Origin: Caldilineaceae bacterium
GTDB taxonomy: Bacteria > Chloroflexota > Anaerolineae > Caldilineales > Caldilineaceae
DNA length: 64,000 nucleotides
Assembly (NCBI GenBank): GCA_022842065.1
Contig: JALHQH010000060.1
Location: 1-64,000 of the forward strand
Direction of reading: 5' to 3'
A program made the position numbers and the translations under genes. Below are positions 7,410 to 16,023 of this stretch, piece after piece; position 1 is the first letter of the stretch; each line of letters begins with the position of its first letter. The notes under the pieces were generated by a model, which saw only the letters and a program-made list of their open reading frames with translations, was not told the origin of the DNA and ran no database searches.

Positions 7410-10400
7410 ATGATTGATCGTTTGAACAGTAAAGTACCAGCAACAAACGTTTATCCCACCACCATTACGCTATTTGGATCATTCCAAATGATAATGGCGG
7501 CCAAGCCAGAGGGCAAGTTTCGCACAAACAAGAGCCGTGCGCTACTTGCTTACCTGGTCATGGCGCAAGGGCAACCAGTATTACGCACAGTCTTAACCGA
7601 ACTCCTCTGGCATGGCTATGCAAAACCATCGGCGCTGGCCAGCTTACGGCAGGTAGTTACCGATCTGCGCAAGAATTTTGCCGAGACTGGTCTCTTCCGC
7701 GCAGACTATCATACGGTGCAGTTGCTCGTCGATCCGCCCCTGCTGAGCTGTGATGTATTGCGCTTTGACGAACTATTTGCGGCTTGCGCACAACATCCCC
7801 ATCAGTCACTCCGGGATTGTCCGATCTGCCAGAGCCGCCTGCGCCAGGCGGTCACCTTGTACAAAGGGCCCTTTCTGGAAAATTTGCCGGCAGTGGATAG
7901 CGCCCCCTTCACCGCTTGGGTAGAGACGCAGCGCCTGCGCTATGCCGAGCGCTTTGCCCAAGGCCAGGCCGCGCTGCATCACTCAGTAGCAGCCAAAGTC
8001 CAGCCGTTGGGCAATCTGCCTACGCCGCTCACCCCACTGCGCGGACGCGACGGCGAACTGATCGAACTGACCGCTAAACTCCACCATCCGGTTTATCGCT
8101 GCTTAACCTTGGTTGGTCCGGGCGGTATCGGCAAAACGCGTTTGGCGTTAGCGCTGGGCACACAACAGACTGCAGCCTTCCCCGATGGCGTCTGGTTTGT
8201 TGATTTGGGCGCGCTGGCACCTGTACCGGCAGTGCTGGCCACCCAAGCCGCACCGATGGCAGCTGCTGGGGAGGATGCGAACCCGGCCCACTTGCACGAC
8301 CGCCTGGCCACGACGATCCTCACGGCAAGTGGGCTGACCTTGCAAGGGGCAATGCGCCCCACGGCGCAACTGCTCACCTATCTACAAGACAAAGCACTGT
8401 TGTTCATTCTCGACAATTTTGAACATCTCAGCGCCGGCGCGGCCTTACTCCCACAACTCTTACAAGGCGCACCGGCAGTCCGCCTATTGGTCACTTCGCG
8501 CCATCGGCTGGATCTGCAAGGACAACAGCTCTATGAGGTAACGGGATTGGCCTGGCCCACCACAAGTGCAGCGATCAAACCGGCGACCACCCTCATTGCC
8601 GACTACCCCAGCTTACAACTCTTCCTGGAGCGTGCGACACTTACCCAAGTCAAATTGAAGATGAATGCTGCCACAGTGGCCGCCGTCGTAAAGATCTGCC
8701 AGATTGTGGAAGGTAGCCCGCTGGCGCTGGAACTGGCAGCCGCGCTGCTCGAAGCCCACAGCCTCAGCGCCATTGCGCAGATGATCCAGACAAACTATCA
8801 GATCCTGCAAAGCACCTTTCAGGATTTGCCACCGCGCCAGCGCAGTGCCCAGGCTATCCTGCGCACTGCCTGGCAATTACTCACCCCCGACGAGGCGCAG
8901 ACGATGGCGCGCTGTGCCGTCTTTCACGGCGGCTTTACAGGGGCGGCGGCTCACATCATTGCCAATGCGACCCCCACCGATCTGGACCAACTACACCAGA
9001 AGTCCCTCTTGCAACAGATCCTAGTCGATTCTGACGCTGAACGTGGGGCTGATCCCAAAGAGCAGCCGACGATTACCATGCGCTACCGCATGCATGAGCT
9101 GGTACGCCAATTTGCTGCCGAACAACTAGCGCAGCAACCAGCCATCGACAAGCTGACGCGCGACCGCCATGCCGTCTACTACACAACGTTAGTTGCCGGT
9201 TGGCAACCGGAAGAGGAAGCCGAACGGGCCTTTCGCGCAGCCGTTCAGCCCGAGATTGAAAATGTAGAGACAGCGTGGGCTTGGGCGCTGGGCGGCGACC
9301 AAATCACCCTGCTGCCCCCAGCTGTCGAGGGGCTGGCTGAATTCTATGAAATGGTAGGGGCCTTTTATGCCGCCGAAGCAATCTTGCTGCGCAGCGTGAC
9401 GCAGGTGCGCGCCCGGCTTGGCACGATTGCGCCATCTTCGCCAGACGCCGACCGCCTAGAGCAAGAGAACGATCCCGCGCATCAACCCCTCGCCACCCTG
9501 CTCGCCGCGCTGCTGGTGCAATTGGGTTATGTCTATAGCATCGGCCTCGCCCAGCAGGAAGAAGCGCACGCGCTTGCCGTCGAAGCACTCGCCTTGGCCG
9601 AGCGGCTGGAAGATGCCAAGTTAATTGTACGCAGCTACCATGTGCTGGTTGCCATTGCCTATGGCAAGAGTGAGTTTGCGCGCGGGCAGGAAATTGGGGA
9701 AAAAGCCGTACAACTGGCCGAAGAGTATAACCTGGGCCGCGAAAGAGCGATGTGTCTGAGTGCAACTGGTTTGGCGGCTACGGGCCACCAAGACTATGCC
9801 ACAGCCCTACGCTATCTCCCACAGGCATTGGCCTGGGCCGAACAAGCCAACGATACCCGCAAGGCACTGCTCTTCCGCAATCAGCTCGGGATCACCTATC
9901 GCGAGATGGGCGACTTTGGCGCGGCCCTGCATTGCTTCGAGCAAAATTTGCCGGCCACCCAACAGCGCAACGACAGCTATAACATTGCCCTGGCCAGTGC
10001 CAATTTAGGCTTTTTACGGCTGCTGCTGGGCGATTATGACGCGGCCTTACTTGCGCTCGACGAGGGGTACCAACGCTTTGGCGCACTTGGTGAAAAACGC
10101 ATCATGGTTGATTGCCTCGCCGTCCTCGGCCACCTTTTGCTGCAACAGGGCGATTATGCTGGTGCCGCGACGACCTGCCGGCGCGCGTTAGCGCAGCCTC
10201 ATGCCCAGCTCTCGTCAAAACTGGTTGCCCTGCTGGCCATGGGTGATCTCTACTACGCCCAGGGCGAGTGGACCGAGGCCGAGCGCGCCTACAGCGAAGC
10301 CGTTACCCTCAGTTCACAACCCGATATCCCAGGCGTATTGCTCCTGGCCAAGAGTGGGCTGGCGGCTTTGCTGCTGGCCCAAAATGAGGCGGCGAACGCG

Positions 10401-10676
10401 CTCGCCGCCTTAGAGGTGATCTTGCCGGCCTTTGACCCCGCCCACTTTGATACCTTCTTTTCGGCGCAACGTTTCCTCTTGCCGGCCTATCGCATCCTGG
10501 CGGCCAATCAGGATCCACGCGCGGCGACGATGTTACAACAGGCCGAACAGATTATCATGAGCTATGCCGAGAAGATCAGCGATCCCCATCTCCGCCATTC
10601 CTTCCTCACCAATGTGCCGATCAATCGCCAACTGCGGCAGTTGATCAGGACACAGCTGCATGACGCCGCGCCGTAA
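7410..10676 (+). CDS. SARP/AfsR-type regulator: winged helix, NB-ARC-like ATPase, TPR repeats
   Basis: A 1088-residue STAND-class regulator. Residues ~15-105 are an OmpR-like winged-helix DNA-binding part (ITLFGSFQM, then NKSRALLAYLVMAQGQPV, ASLRQVVTDLRKNF), followed by a BTAD-like helical stretch to ~190. The ATPase has Walker A GPGGIGKT near residue 236, a Walker B-like LLFILDNFEHL near 331 and the sensor-like motif RLLVTSRHRL. From ~650 to 1060 there are tetratricopeptide-like helix pairs (for example ALRYLPQALAWAEQANDTR and AALHCFEQNLPATQQRNDS). Such proteins are inactive monomers that assemble on ligand and ATP and activate transcription. It lies between response regulator and histidine kinase genes, both on the opposite strand, so the three may act in one sensory circuit. 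The targets cannot be read from the sequence. Confidence 0.88.
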   Translation: MIDRLNSKVPATNVYPTTITLFGSFQMIMAAKPEGKFRTNKSRALLAYLVMAQGQPVLRTVLTELLWHGYAKPSALASLRQVVTDLRKNFAETGLFRADYHTVQLLVDPPLLSCDVLRFDELFAACAQHPHQSLRDCPICQSRLRQAVTLYKGPFLENLPAVDSAPFTAWVETQRLRYAERFAQGQAALHHSVAAKVQPLGNLPTPLTPLRGRDGELIELTAKLHHPVYRCLTLVGPGGIGKTRLALALGTQQTAAFPDGVWFVDLGALAPVPAVLATQAAPMAAAGEDANPAHLHDRLATTILTASGLTLQGAMRPTAQLLTYLQDKALLFILDNFEHLSAGAALLPQLLQGAPAVRLLVTSRHRLDLQGQQLYEVTGLAWPTTSAAIKPATTLIADYPSLQLFLERATLTQVKLKMNAATVAAVVKICQIVEGSPLALELAAALLEAHSLSAIAQMIQTNYQILQSTFQDLPPRQRSAQAILRTAWQLLTPDEAQTMARCAVFHGGFTGAAAHIIANATPTDLDQLHQKSLLQQILVDSDAERGADPKEQPTITMRYRMHELVRQFAAEQLAQQPAIDKLTRDRHAVYYTTLVAGWQPEEEAERAFRAAVQPEIENVETAWAWALGGDQITLLPPAVEGLAEFYEMVGAFYAAEAILLRSVTQVRARLGTIAPSSPDADRLEQENDPAHQPLATLLAALLVQLGYVYSIGLAQQEEAHALAVEALALAERLEDAKLIVRSYHVLVAIAYGKSEFARGQEIGEKAVQLAEEYNLGRERAMCLSATGLAATGHQDYATALRYLPQALAWAEQANDTRKALLFRNQLGITYREMGDFGAALHCFEQNLPATQQRNDSYNIALASANLGFLRLLLGDYDAALLALDEGYQRFGALGEKRIMVDCLAVLGHLLLQQGDYAGAATTCRRALAQPHAQLSSKLVALLAMGDLYYAQGEWTEAERAYSEAVTLSSQPDIPGVLLLAKSGLAALLLAQNEAANALAALEVILPAFDPAHFDTFFSAQRFLLPAYRILAANQDPRAATMLQQAEQIIMSYAEKISDPHLRHSFLTNVPINRQLRQLIRTQLHDAAP

Positions 10677-10712
10677 CCGTCGGTAATATTCTCCCCATTA
10701 TCCCCGAGGGAA

Positions 10713-11753
10713 CTATGGCGGCGGGACAAGTGGCGCATCGGCAATGATCTCTGTACCCTGCCCTGGGGTTGAGCGGATGACCAGTGTACCGCCGATCATA
10801 CCTAGCCGCTCGCGCATCCCCAGCAACCCAAAGCCGTGCCCTGCGGCCTGCTTGGGTGTCGCCGGATCAAAGCCCTGCCCATCATCCACAATGGCCAGGG
10901 TTACTTGCCCGTTCTGCCGCTGCAGTAAGACAGTAACGGTCGTTGCTTCGGCATGGCGCGCCACATTGCTCAGCGCTTCTTGGCCCACGCGATAAAAGAC
11001 AAGCTCGACTTCACGCGGTAGACGCGCAGCCAATCCCTCAATTTTGATTGTGGCGTGCATGCCATCCAGTTTGTTGATTTCATCGACACGCCAGGCCAGA
11101 GCTGGCCCCAGCCCCAGATCATCAAGGATCGTAGGGCGTAGATCAAGCGCGACGCGGCGCACTTCTTCGAGTGCCTGGGCAGTCAACTGGCGTAATTCTT
11201 GGACGCGGCTTTGGGCTTCGGCGGGGGTATGGGCGCGTTCCAACAGCCGCAGATGGACCAGCAGCGAGGTCAGCGCTTGGGCCGCTTCGTCGTGCAGATC
11301 GCGGGCCAGGCGGTGGCGTTCCGCTTCTTGGGCCTGCAAGATCTGGCGTGGCAGTTGCTGGAGCCGTTGCGCATTCTCTTCTAGTTGACCGAGCATCTGG
11401 TTAAAGGTATCCGCCAAGCGATCAAAGCGTTCATCACTGGCGAGGCCAGGATCGACCCGCACCTGATGCCGGCCCTGGCGTACGGCATCCACCGCAATTT
11501 GTAAACGATCCAGTGGCGCGAGCGCAGCTTTGAGGACAAGATGATTTACCACAAAGCTGATCACCAGCCCGATGCCGACAAAGAGGGCGATCAACGCGAA
11601 GTGTAGATCGGCAGGATAGGTTCGCACATGCCAGACGGTGGTGACCGTACCCACGACCGCCCCCAAGATAACGATGGCCGAATTAGCAATCAGCAGTTTG
11701 GCAACAAGTGGAATGCGCAGCAGGCGCTGTGCGAGCGAATCAAATGGCTTCAT
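10713..11753 (-). CDS. Membrane sensor histidine kinase, HisKA_3 (NarX-like) family
   Basis: A 346-residue kinase with two membrane helices near residues 15-35 and 50-70 separated by a short extracytoplasmic loop. A HAMP segment follows (LDRLQIAVDAVRQGRHQVRV). The HisKA_3 dimerisation helix has the phospho-accepting His near residue 154 in LARDLHDEAAQAL. The HATPase domain shows an N box (EALSNVARHAE), a G1 box (DDGQGFDP) and a G2 box (GFGLLGMRERL). The very small sensor loop suggests it senses membrane or intramembrane cues. It pairs by family with the NarL-type regulator at 6517-7173. It is convergent with the SARP gene (37-base gap without an evident terminator) and divergent from the FAD oxidase gene. 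Confidence 0.92.
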   Translation of the reverse strand: MKPFDSLAQRLLRIPLVAKLLIANSAIVILGAVVGTVTTVWHVRTYPADLHFALIALFVGIGLVISFVVNHLVLKAALAPLDRLQIAVDAVRQGRHQVRVDPGLASDERFDRLADTFNQMLGQLEENAQRLQQLPRQILQAQEAERHRLARDLHDEAAQALTSLLVHLRLLERAHTPAEAQSRVQELRQLTAQALEEVRRVALDLRPTILDDLGLGPALAWRVDEINKLDGMHATIKIEGLAARLPREVELVFYRVGQEALSNVARHAEATTVTVLLQRQNGQVTLAIVDDGQGFDPATPKQAAGHGFGLLGMRERLGMIGGTLVIRSTPGQGTEIIADAPLVPPP

Positions 11754-11913
11754 ACCTTAATTATACCAGAATTTGTGCACTTATGCCGTTCCAACAGACG
11801 GTAGCCAGACGCAATACGCTGGGTTTTGCCTATTGTAAAGTAACGCGGTTCTGTGATTTAATCAACCGTAATACGCGTTTTTGAACAGAATGGATTGTAA
11901 TTGAGGTAAATCT

Positions 11914-13521
11914 ATGCAAGGTTTGAGCCGACAGATCTCCCGCCGTACTGCGCTCGTCACCCTCGCTGCCGCCGGTCTGCTAACCGCGGCCGGGCGCGAA
12001 GTCCAACTGCTGTCCGCCGATCCGAGCGGCCAGGAAGAATGTCATCCCCTGCCGCCGGCCGAGAGTAATCTCACCGACCCTACACCACCGGTCACCAGCA
12101 CGCCGGCGCAACTACCCTGGAGCCAAGAGGGCGGCTTTATCAACGATGCCAGTTGTCTCAACCGCACACCGGTGCATGGCATTGTCCAGGTGCGTACAGA
12201 AGCTGACATTGCTAACGCACTCCAGTTTGCGCGCGAGAGTGGGCGCAAGGTGGCTTTGGCCGGGGTACGTCACAGCATGGGCGGGCAGGCTTTTTATCAA
12301 GATGCCGTGGTGCTCGACCTGCGCGCCTTTAACGCCATTCAGCTTGACGCCGACGCCATGACGATTACCGTCCAAAGCGGTGCCACCTGGCATGACATCC
12401 AGAACTTGCTGCATCCGCTTTACGCCGTCAAGGCAATGCAATCGACGGATATCTTCACCGTCGGTGGCTCGATCGCAGTCAACGCGCATGGCATGGATCA
12501 TCGTGCCGGGGCGGTGGCGCGCACGATCTATTCCATGCGGCTGATGTTGAGTGACGGCTCAATCCGCACGCTCAGCCCTACCGAAAATCCCGAATTATTT
12601 TGGCTGGTGATCGGTGGCTATGGCCTCTTTGGGATTATCCTGGAAGCAACGCTGGAGATTGTGCCGAATGTGGTCTACGAGACTGGCCGGCGCGTCTTTC
12701 ACTACAGTCGCTTTCCCGAGATCTTCAGCAACGAACTGGCTCCGAATCCCAGTTTGGGGCTGATGTACGCCCATCTTTCCACCGCACCCCAGTCACTGCT
12801 CCACGAAGTTTTGCTCTACACCTATGAAGAGCGCGATGTGCCCGATGCCGAAATTCCACCGTTGGGCGAAGTCTCTGGGACGAAGTTACGCCGCTTTGTG
12901 CTCAACTTCTCCAAGCAGGGCAATCTTCCCATGCGCCTCAAATGGTATGCCGAGAAAAATATCGAGCCCATGATGGAGACGTGCTCGGTGATCTCGCGCA
13001 ACCAGGCAATGGCGGAGGGCGAAGCCTGTTTAGTCTCGCGCAATCAACCCATGCACGATTCGGTGACCTATCTGCAAAACAATCTCAAGGGGGAGACTGA
13101 TATTTTACACGAATACTTTGTGCCGCGGGCACAGTTTGTCACGTTTGTCGATGGGCTGCGTGAGATCGTGGTGGCGGATCAGGTGAATTTGCTTAACGTA
13201 TCGGTGCGCGTCGTCTATCGTGAAGATAACTTTTTGAGCTATGCGCCTGAGGATGCCTTTTCGCTAGTCCTCTATATCAACCAAAAGAGCGACGAGGCCG
13301 GCAATGTCAAAATGGCGCGCGTAACGGGTAAATTGATCGATCTCTGCACCAGGTTAGGTGGTCGCTTCTTTCTGCCCTATCAGCTGCATTACACACCGGA
13401 GCAGTTAGAACAAGCCTATCCCCAGATCCGCGCCTTCTTTGCCGCCAAGCGCCAATATGACCCTGAGCTGCTGTTGACGAACACGTGGTTCGAGAAGTAT
13501 AGCTCAAGTTTTGCGGGGTAA
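11914..13521 (+). CDS. Tat-exported FAD-linked oxidase (PCMH-type)
   Basis: A 535-residue flavoprotein. The N-terminus carries a twin-arginine signal (SRRTALVTLAAAGLLTAAG), so it is probably folded in the cytoplasm and exported. Residues ~90-260 form a PCMH-type FAD domain (VQVRTEADIANALQFA, ALAGVRHSMGG, then TDIFTVGGSIAVNAHG, IGGYGLFGIILEATLEI). The C-terminal half is a substrate cap ending in a VAO-like tail. Family members oxidise alcohols, lactones or cytokinin-like substrates; the pattern is closest to L-gulonolactone/alditol-type oxidases, but substrate is not readable. The following minus-strand gene is convergent and separated by a hairpin. An upstream divergent kinase gene shares a 160-base region. 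Confidence 0.85.
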   Translation: MQGLSRQISRRTALVTLAAAGLLTAAGREVQLLSADPSGQEECHPLPPAESNLTDPTPPVTSTPAQLPWSQEGGFINDASCLNRTPVHGIVQVRTEADIANALQFARESGRKVALAGVRHSMGGQAFYQDAVVLDLRAFNAIQLDADAMTITVQSGATWHDIQNLLHPLYAVKAMQSTDIFTVGGSIAVNAHGMDHRAGAVARTIYSMRLMLSDGSIRTLSPTENPELFWLVIGGYGLFGIILEATLEIVPNVVYETGRRVFHYSRFPEIFSNELAPNPSLGLMYAHLSTAPQSLLHEVLLYTYEERDVPDAEIPPLGEVSGTKLRRFVLNFSKQGNLPMRLKWYAEKNIEPMMETCSVISRNQAMAEGEACLVSRNQPMHDSVTYLQNNLKGETDILHEYFVPRAQFVTFVDGLREIVVADQVNLLNVSVRVVYREDNFLSYAPEDAFSLVLYINQKSDEAGNVKMARVTGKLIDLCTRLGGRFFLPYQLHYTPEQLEQAYPQIRAFFAAKRQYDPELLLTNTWFEKYSSSFAG

Positions 13522-13531
13522 AGTACTTAGA

Positions 13532-13599
13532 ATTCAGGCAAATTTGAACCCGTCGGGCCATGCTGTAGCATGGCCCGACTGGTACAAATTTGCCTGAAT
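13532..13599. repeat. Two-tier palindrome between convergent genes
   Basis: Outer arms 13532-13546 and 13585-13599 (15 bp, perfect) enclose an inner 12-bp hairpin (13552-13563 with 13568-13579, GTCGGGCCATGC). The element ends on the first base of the minus-strand stop codon at 13599. It likely terminates both convergent transcripts and belongs to the palindrome set of this window. Confidence 0.6.
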
Positions 13600-14759
13600 C
13601 AATAATCGTAAATATGTTCGACGACAAGCCCCTGTCGTTCCATTTCGGCCAGCGTTTCGTGAAGTGTGGCAACAGGCAGATTCAGGCCAAGCCGCTGCTG
13701 TTGCGAATCAATCAATACCGGCATCGCAAACATTAACTCACCGTCCGTCAGGTTGTAAGTCCAAGTGCTAGGCGCAAAAGCACTGAGCATCACCTGATCG
13801 TTGCCGGCAAATTCGACAAATTGTACGCCCCGTTGCGCCAATGGCGGCACCAGATCGGTAAAGGGCTGGTAATGGGGAATGGTGATTAGGGCCAGGTCAT
13901 CGTCAACCCGCGCAACGAGATGCATGTCGGGGAAGTCGGCCAATACCTGATCTGTTACCCCACGCGCCAGCGCATAGATCTCCATATCGACCGCGCCATA
14001 GGTTGTCTCTGTGCCCCAACCGATCAACGCACCATAGCCGGCTTTGCCAAGAAATTCAACACTCAAGACGAGTTTACGCTCCCACTTGCGGATCGGGTTT
14101 GGCCCCCACCAGCCGGTCGTCGTCCAGAGTTCACCTAATTTTTCCAGGTAGGGAAAGTCATACCAGGGAATGGCATGGATAAAGTCACCATATTCTTTGG
14201 CATAGTGGCGCGCTAGCTGATCCTCGGCGGTCAATTCATCGCCGCTGATCCACTCGGTGAGGCGACCGACGGTGCCCTCGTAAAGCCCCTTCAACCCATT
14301 TTCTACCGTAAAGCTAACCCCGATCACATAGAGCATCAGGTGATAGCCACCGTTAAAGGCATAGTTACCGCTGGTCACCTGGCAGACGCCCGCATAACTG
14401 CGCCAATATTGGCCGACGGAAGCAAAGAAGGGAAAGCGACTAGGTGGTGCTTCAGCCAAATGCAGGGCATACTCATCGGCGCTGAAGACAATATACCATT
14501 CGGGAAAGGTGAGATAAGTCTGGTCTTCGGGGCGCAGATGTTCGGCAACTGGTGTCCAGGCCGCGACCACCGCCGCGTCACGCGGCGGGTTTGATGCGGG
14601 AATAACGCTGCGGAAAGGAGCACAGGTCATGCCAATCAAGATTAGCGGAATAACAAGTACGGCAGCGACGATGAGCAGCAGAAAACGCAGCACGCGCCAG
14701 CGCCGTTTTCGCGTTTGGGGGGATGCCGGTAGGTGTGGGGCTTGGCTGGTTTCGCTCAT
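13599..14759 (-). CDS. Membrane-anchored protein of unknown function
   Basis: A 386-residue protein with a charged N-terminus and one strong membrane helix (VLRFLLLIVAAVLVIPLILIG, residues ~23-43), then a large extracytoplasmic part. Conserved-looking stretches include LTFPEWYIVFSADEYA, SVGQYWRSYAGVCQVTSGNY and HAIPWYDFPYLEKLGELW; many aromatic residues suggest a compact domain with a binding pocket. I do not recognise the family. The start ATG follows the stop of the DUF4383-like gene by 1 base (TAAGATG), so the two are translationally coupled and probably work together in the membrane. The gene converges with the exported FAD oxidase; sharing of function with it is only a guess. Confidence 0.75.
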   Translation of the reverse strand: MSETSQAPHLPASPQTRKRRWRVLRFLLLIVAAVLVIPLILIGMTCAPFRSVIPASNPPRDAAVVAAWTPVAEHLRPEDQTYLTFPEWYIVFSADEYALHLAEAPPSRFPFFASVGQYWRSYAGVCQVTSGNYAFNGGYHLMLYVIGVSFTVENGLKGLYEGTVGRLTEWISGDELTAEDQLARHYAKEYGDFIHAIPWYDFPYLEKLGELWTTTGWWGPNPIRKWERKLVLSVEFLGKAGYGALIGWGTETTYGAVDMEIYALARGVTDQVLADFPDMHLVARVDDDLALITIPHYQPFTDLVPPLAQRGVQFVEFAGNDQVMLSAFAPSTWTYNLTDGELMFAMPVLIDSQQQRLGLNLPVATLHETLAEMERQGLVVEHIYDY

Positions 14760-14760
14760 C

Positions 14761-15180
14761 TTACGCCGCCGTCTGCCGGCGTGCTAAGCCAAAGCCAATC
14801 AGGATCGCGATCCCACCGATTAGGATGTGGGGCAGGTTGGCCCCAATTTTGTGCGCCCACTCGTAGGGTTGCGGGCCATGTAGAAAGATCCCTAAATCAA
14901 GATAAGCTTCGCCAAAGAGCAGGCCGACAATGCCATCAAAGAAGTAAACCAAGCCAAAGAGACGAAAATAGAAACGCGCGGCCCAGGTTGAACGCATTGC
15001 CGCCAGCGCGGCCCACAGGCCAGAACCAGCGTGGAGCAGGTCATCATGCAATTGCAAGCTAAAGAGGCCAAACATATAGCCACTTTCATCCTTCAGCGCC
15101 GGGATATAGCTCATGCCGGCAATCACGAAAAACAGTACAGCATAGACCCAAGCTAATTTACGCAGCAAACTCATGGCCAC
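14761..15180 (-). CDS. DUF4383-like four-helix membrane protein
   Basis: A 139-residue protein with about four hydrophobic segments (LAWVYAVLFFVIAGMSYI, LLHAGSGLWAALAAM, FYFRLFGLVYFFDGIVGLLFG, LPHILIGGIAILIGFGLA). The spacing, a histidine in the second segment (LHDDLLHAGSG) and the pattern RLFGLVYFFDGIVG resemble the DUF4383 family. It is the first gene of a two-gene unit with the anchored protein that follows at once. The 212 bases upstream to the cold-shock gene hold that gene's terminator and otherwise nothing coding. The function is unknown. Confidence 0.7.
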   Translation of the reverse strand: MAMSLLRKLAWVYAVLFFVIAGMSYIPALKDESGYMFGLFSLQLHDDLLHAGSGLWAALAAMRSTWAARFYFRLFGLVYFFDGIVGLLFGEAYLDLGIFLHGPQPYEWAHKIGANLPHILIGGIAILIGFGLARRQTAA

Positions 15181-15321
15181 ACTCCATCATTACACAATCC
15201 ATTGTTACACACGCCATCATTACACAATAGAAAAGCAAAACACAGGGATATTGGTAAGCAGATTGTATCATGATTCGCATGGTGGTGGCCGTACGGGATT
15301 TGGCGGATTGTCTGGGGGCAA

Positions 15322-15363
15322 AACAAAAAGAGCGGCCACCTGGTGGTGACCGCTCTTTTTGTT
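15322..15363 (-). terminator. Rho-independent terminator of the cold-shock gene
   Basis: GC hairpin with stem AACAAAAAGAGCGG paired to CCGCTCTTTTTGTT, 30 bases after the csp stop on the minus strand, followed by a T-run on that strand. The symmetric A/T flanks mean it could also work from the plus strand. Confidence 0.85.
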
Positions 15364-15393
15364 AATCTATTTTATCATCGCGTGTGCGATGAA

Positions 15394-15606
15394 TTAGATC
15401 TTGCTGACGTTCGCAGCGGAAGGACCCTTAGGACCCTGCTCGACGCTGAATTCGACCTTATCACCTTCGGCCAGGCTACGGAAACCGTTAGCCATGACGG
15501 CGGAATGATGGACGAAGACATCCTTAGCGCCGGATTCCGGGGCGATGAAGCCAAAGCCTTTTTGATCGTTGAACCATTTGACGGTTCCTTTTTCGCGGTT
15601 ACTCAT
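15394..15606 (-). CDS. Cold-shock domain protein (CspA family)
   Basis: A 70-residue single OB-fold RNA chaperone. RNP1 (KGFGFIAP) and RNP2 (VFVHHSAV) are both intact, as are GTVKWFN and the C-terminal [11 protein letters not shown] start at ATG 15604-15606 because AAGGAG lies 8 bases upstream; the longer frame from 15633 would translate the ribosome-binding site. It binds single-stranded RNA or DNA and melts structures during cold or growth transitions. It is monocistronic, with a strong promoter at 15840-15868, a 227-base leader and its own terminator. Confidence 0.97.
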   Translation of the reverse strand: MSNREKGTVKWFNDQKGFGFIAPESGAKDVFVHHSAVMANGFRSLAEGDKVEFSVEQGPKGPSAANVSKI

Positions 15607-15833
15607 GGTGGAAAACTCCTTTTCCCAAAACAAAAAAATAAATGGTGAACCTTGTTAAGTGGAAATGACGTTTTGCCAAGGCATAACCATCGAGCTTCCC
15701 GCAGAACTTTGTTCATTTATACAAAATGTGAGTATCGTCATTGAAAGGGCAAAAATAAACCGCTTGATCTCGACTGTTGAGTTCAAGCGGCTAGTTCACT
15801 TTATTTCGTGAATTTACTCGTCAACATCTTGTA
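15607..15833 (-). promoter_or_regulatory. Long csp 5' leader with terminator-like hairpin
   Basis: From the predicted start near 15833 the leader runs about 227 bases to the csp ATG. About 45 bases in, the stem CCGCTTGA/TCAAGCGG (15760-15790) is followed on the minus strand by TTTATTTTTG, which resembles an intrinsic terminator. Long structured leaders are typical of cspA-like genes and can act as thermosensors. Here an attenuation step is also possible. Confidence 0.5.
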
Positions 15834-15839
15834 AATAAG

Positions 15840-15868
15840 AGTATACTACACGATTACCAACAAGTCAA
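15840..15868 (-). promoter_or_regulatory. Sigma-70-type promoter of csp
   Basis: On the minus strand the -35 box TTGACT (15863-15868) and the -10 box TATACT (15840-15845) are separated by exactly 17 bases. This is the best-matching promoter in the window and implies a start near 15833. Confidence 0.8.
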
Positions 15869-15925
15869 GTACTGTTGTACACCAATTTCACTATACTGTG
15901 CGGAAAATCGGCACATTGTATCCCC

Positions 15926-16020
15926 TTATAGATAACACAACTAAACGTGGCACAATTGTGTACTGTGCATCCCCTGATGCACAGACCGCTTTGTGTCAAC
16001 TCTATTTGTTTTGTCTATAA
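15926..16020 (-). repeat. 95-bp palindromic repeat, copy A
   Basis: A 95-bp unit with imperfect terminal inverted repeats (TTATAGATAACACAA against TTATAGACAAAACAA) and a central hairpin (GTGCATC...GATGCAC). A second copy of equal length, same arrangement and most bases identical lies at 48430-48524 in the opposite orientation. Copy A ends 3 bases before the stop codon of the RND gene (16024), so both copies sit at a gene 3' end. It looks like a small non-autonomous element or REP-like repeat. Confidence 0.7.
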
Positions 16021-16023
16021 GGC

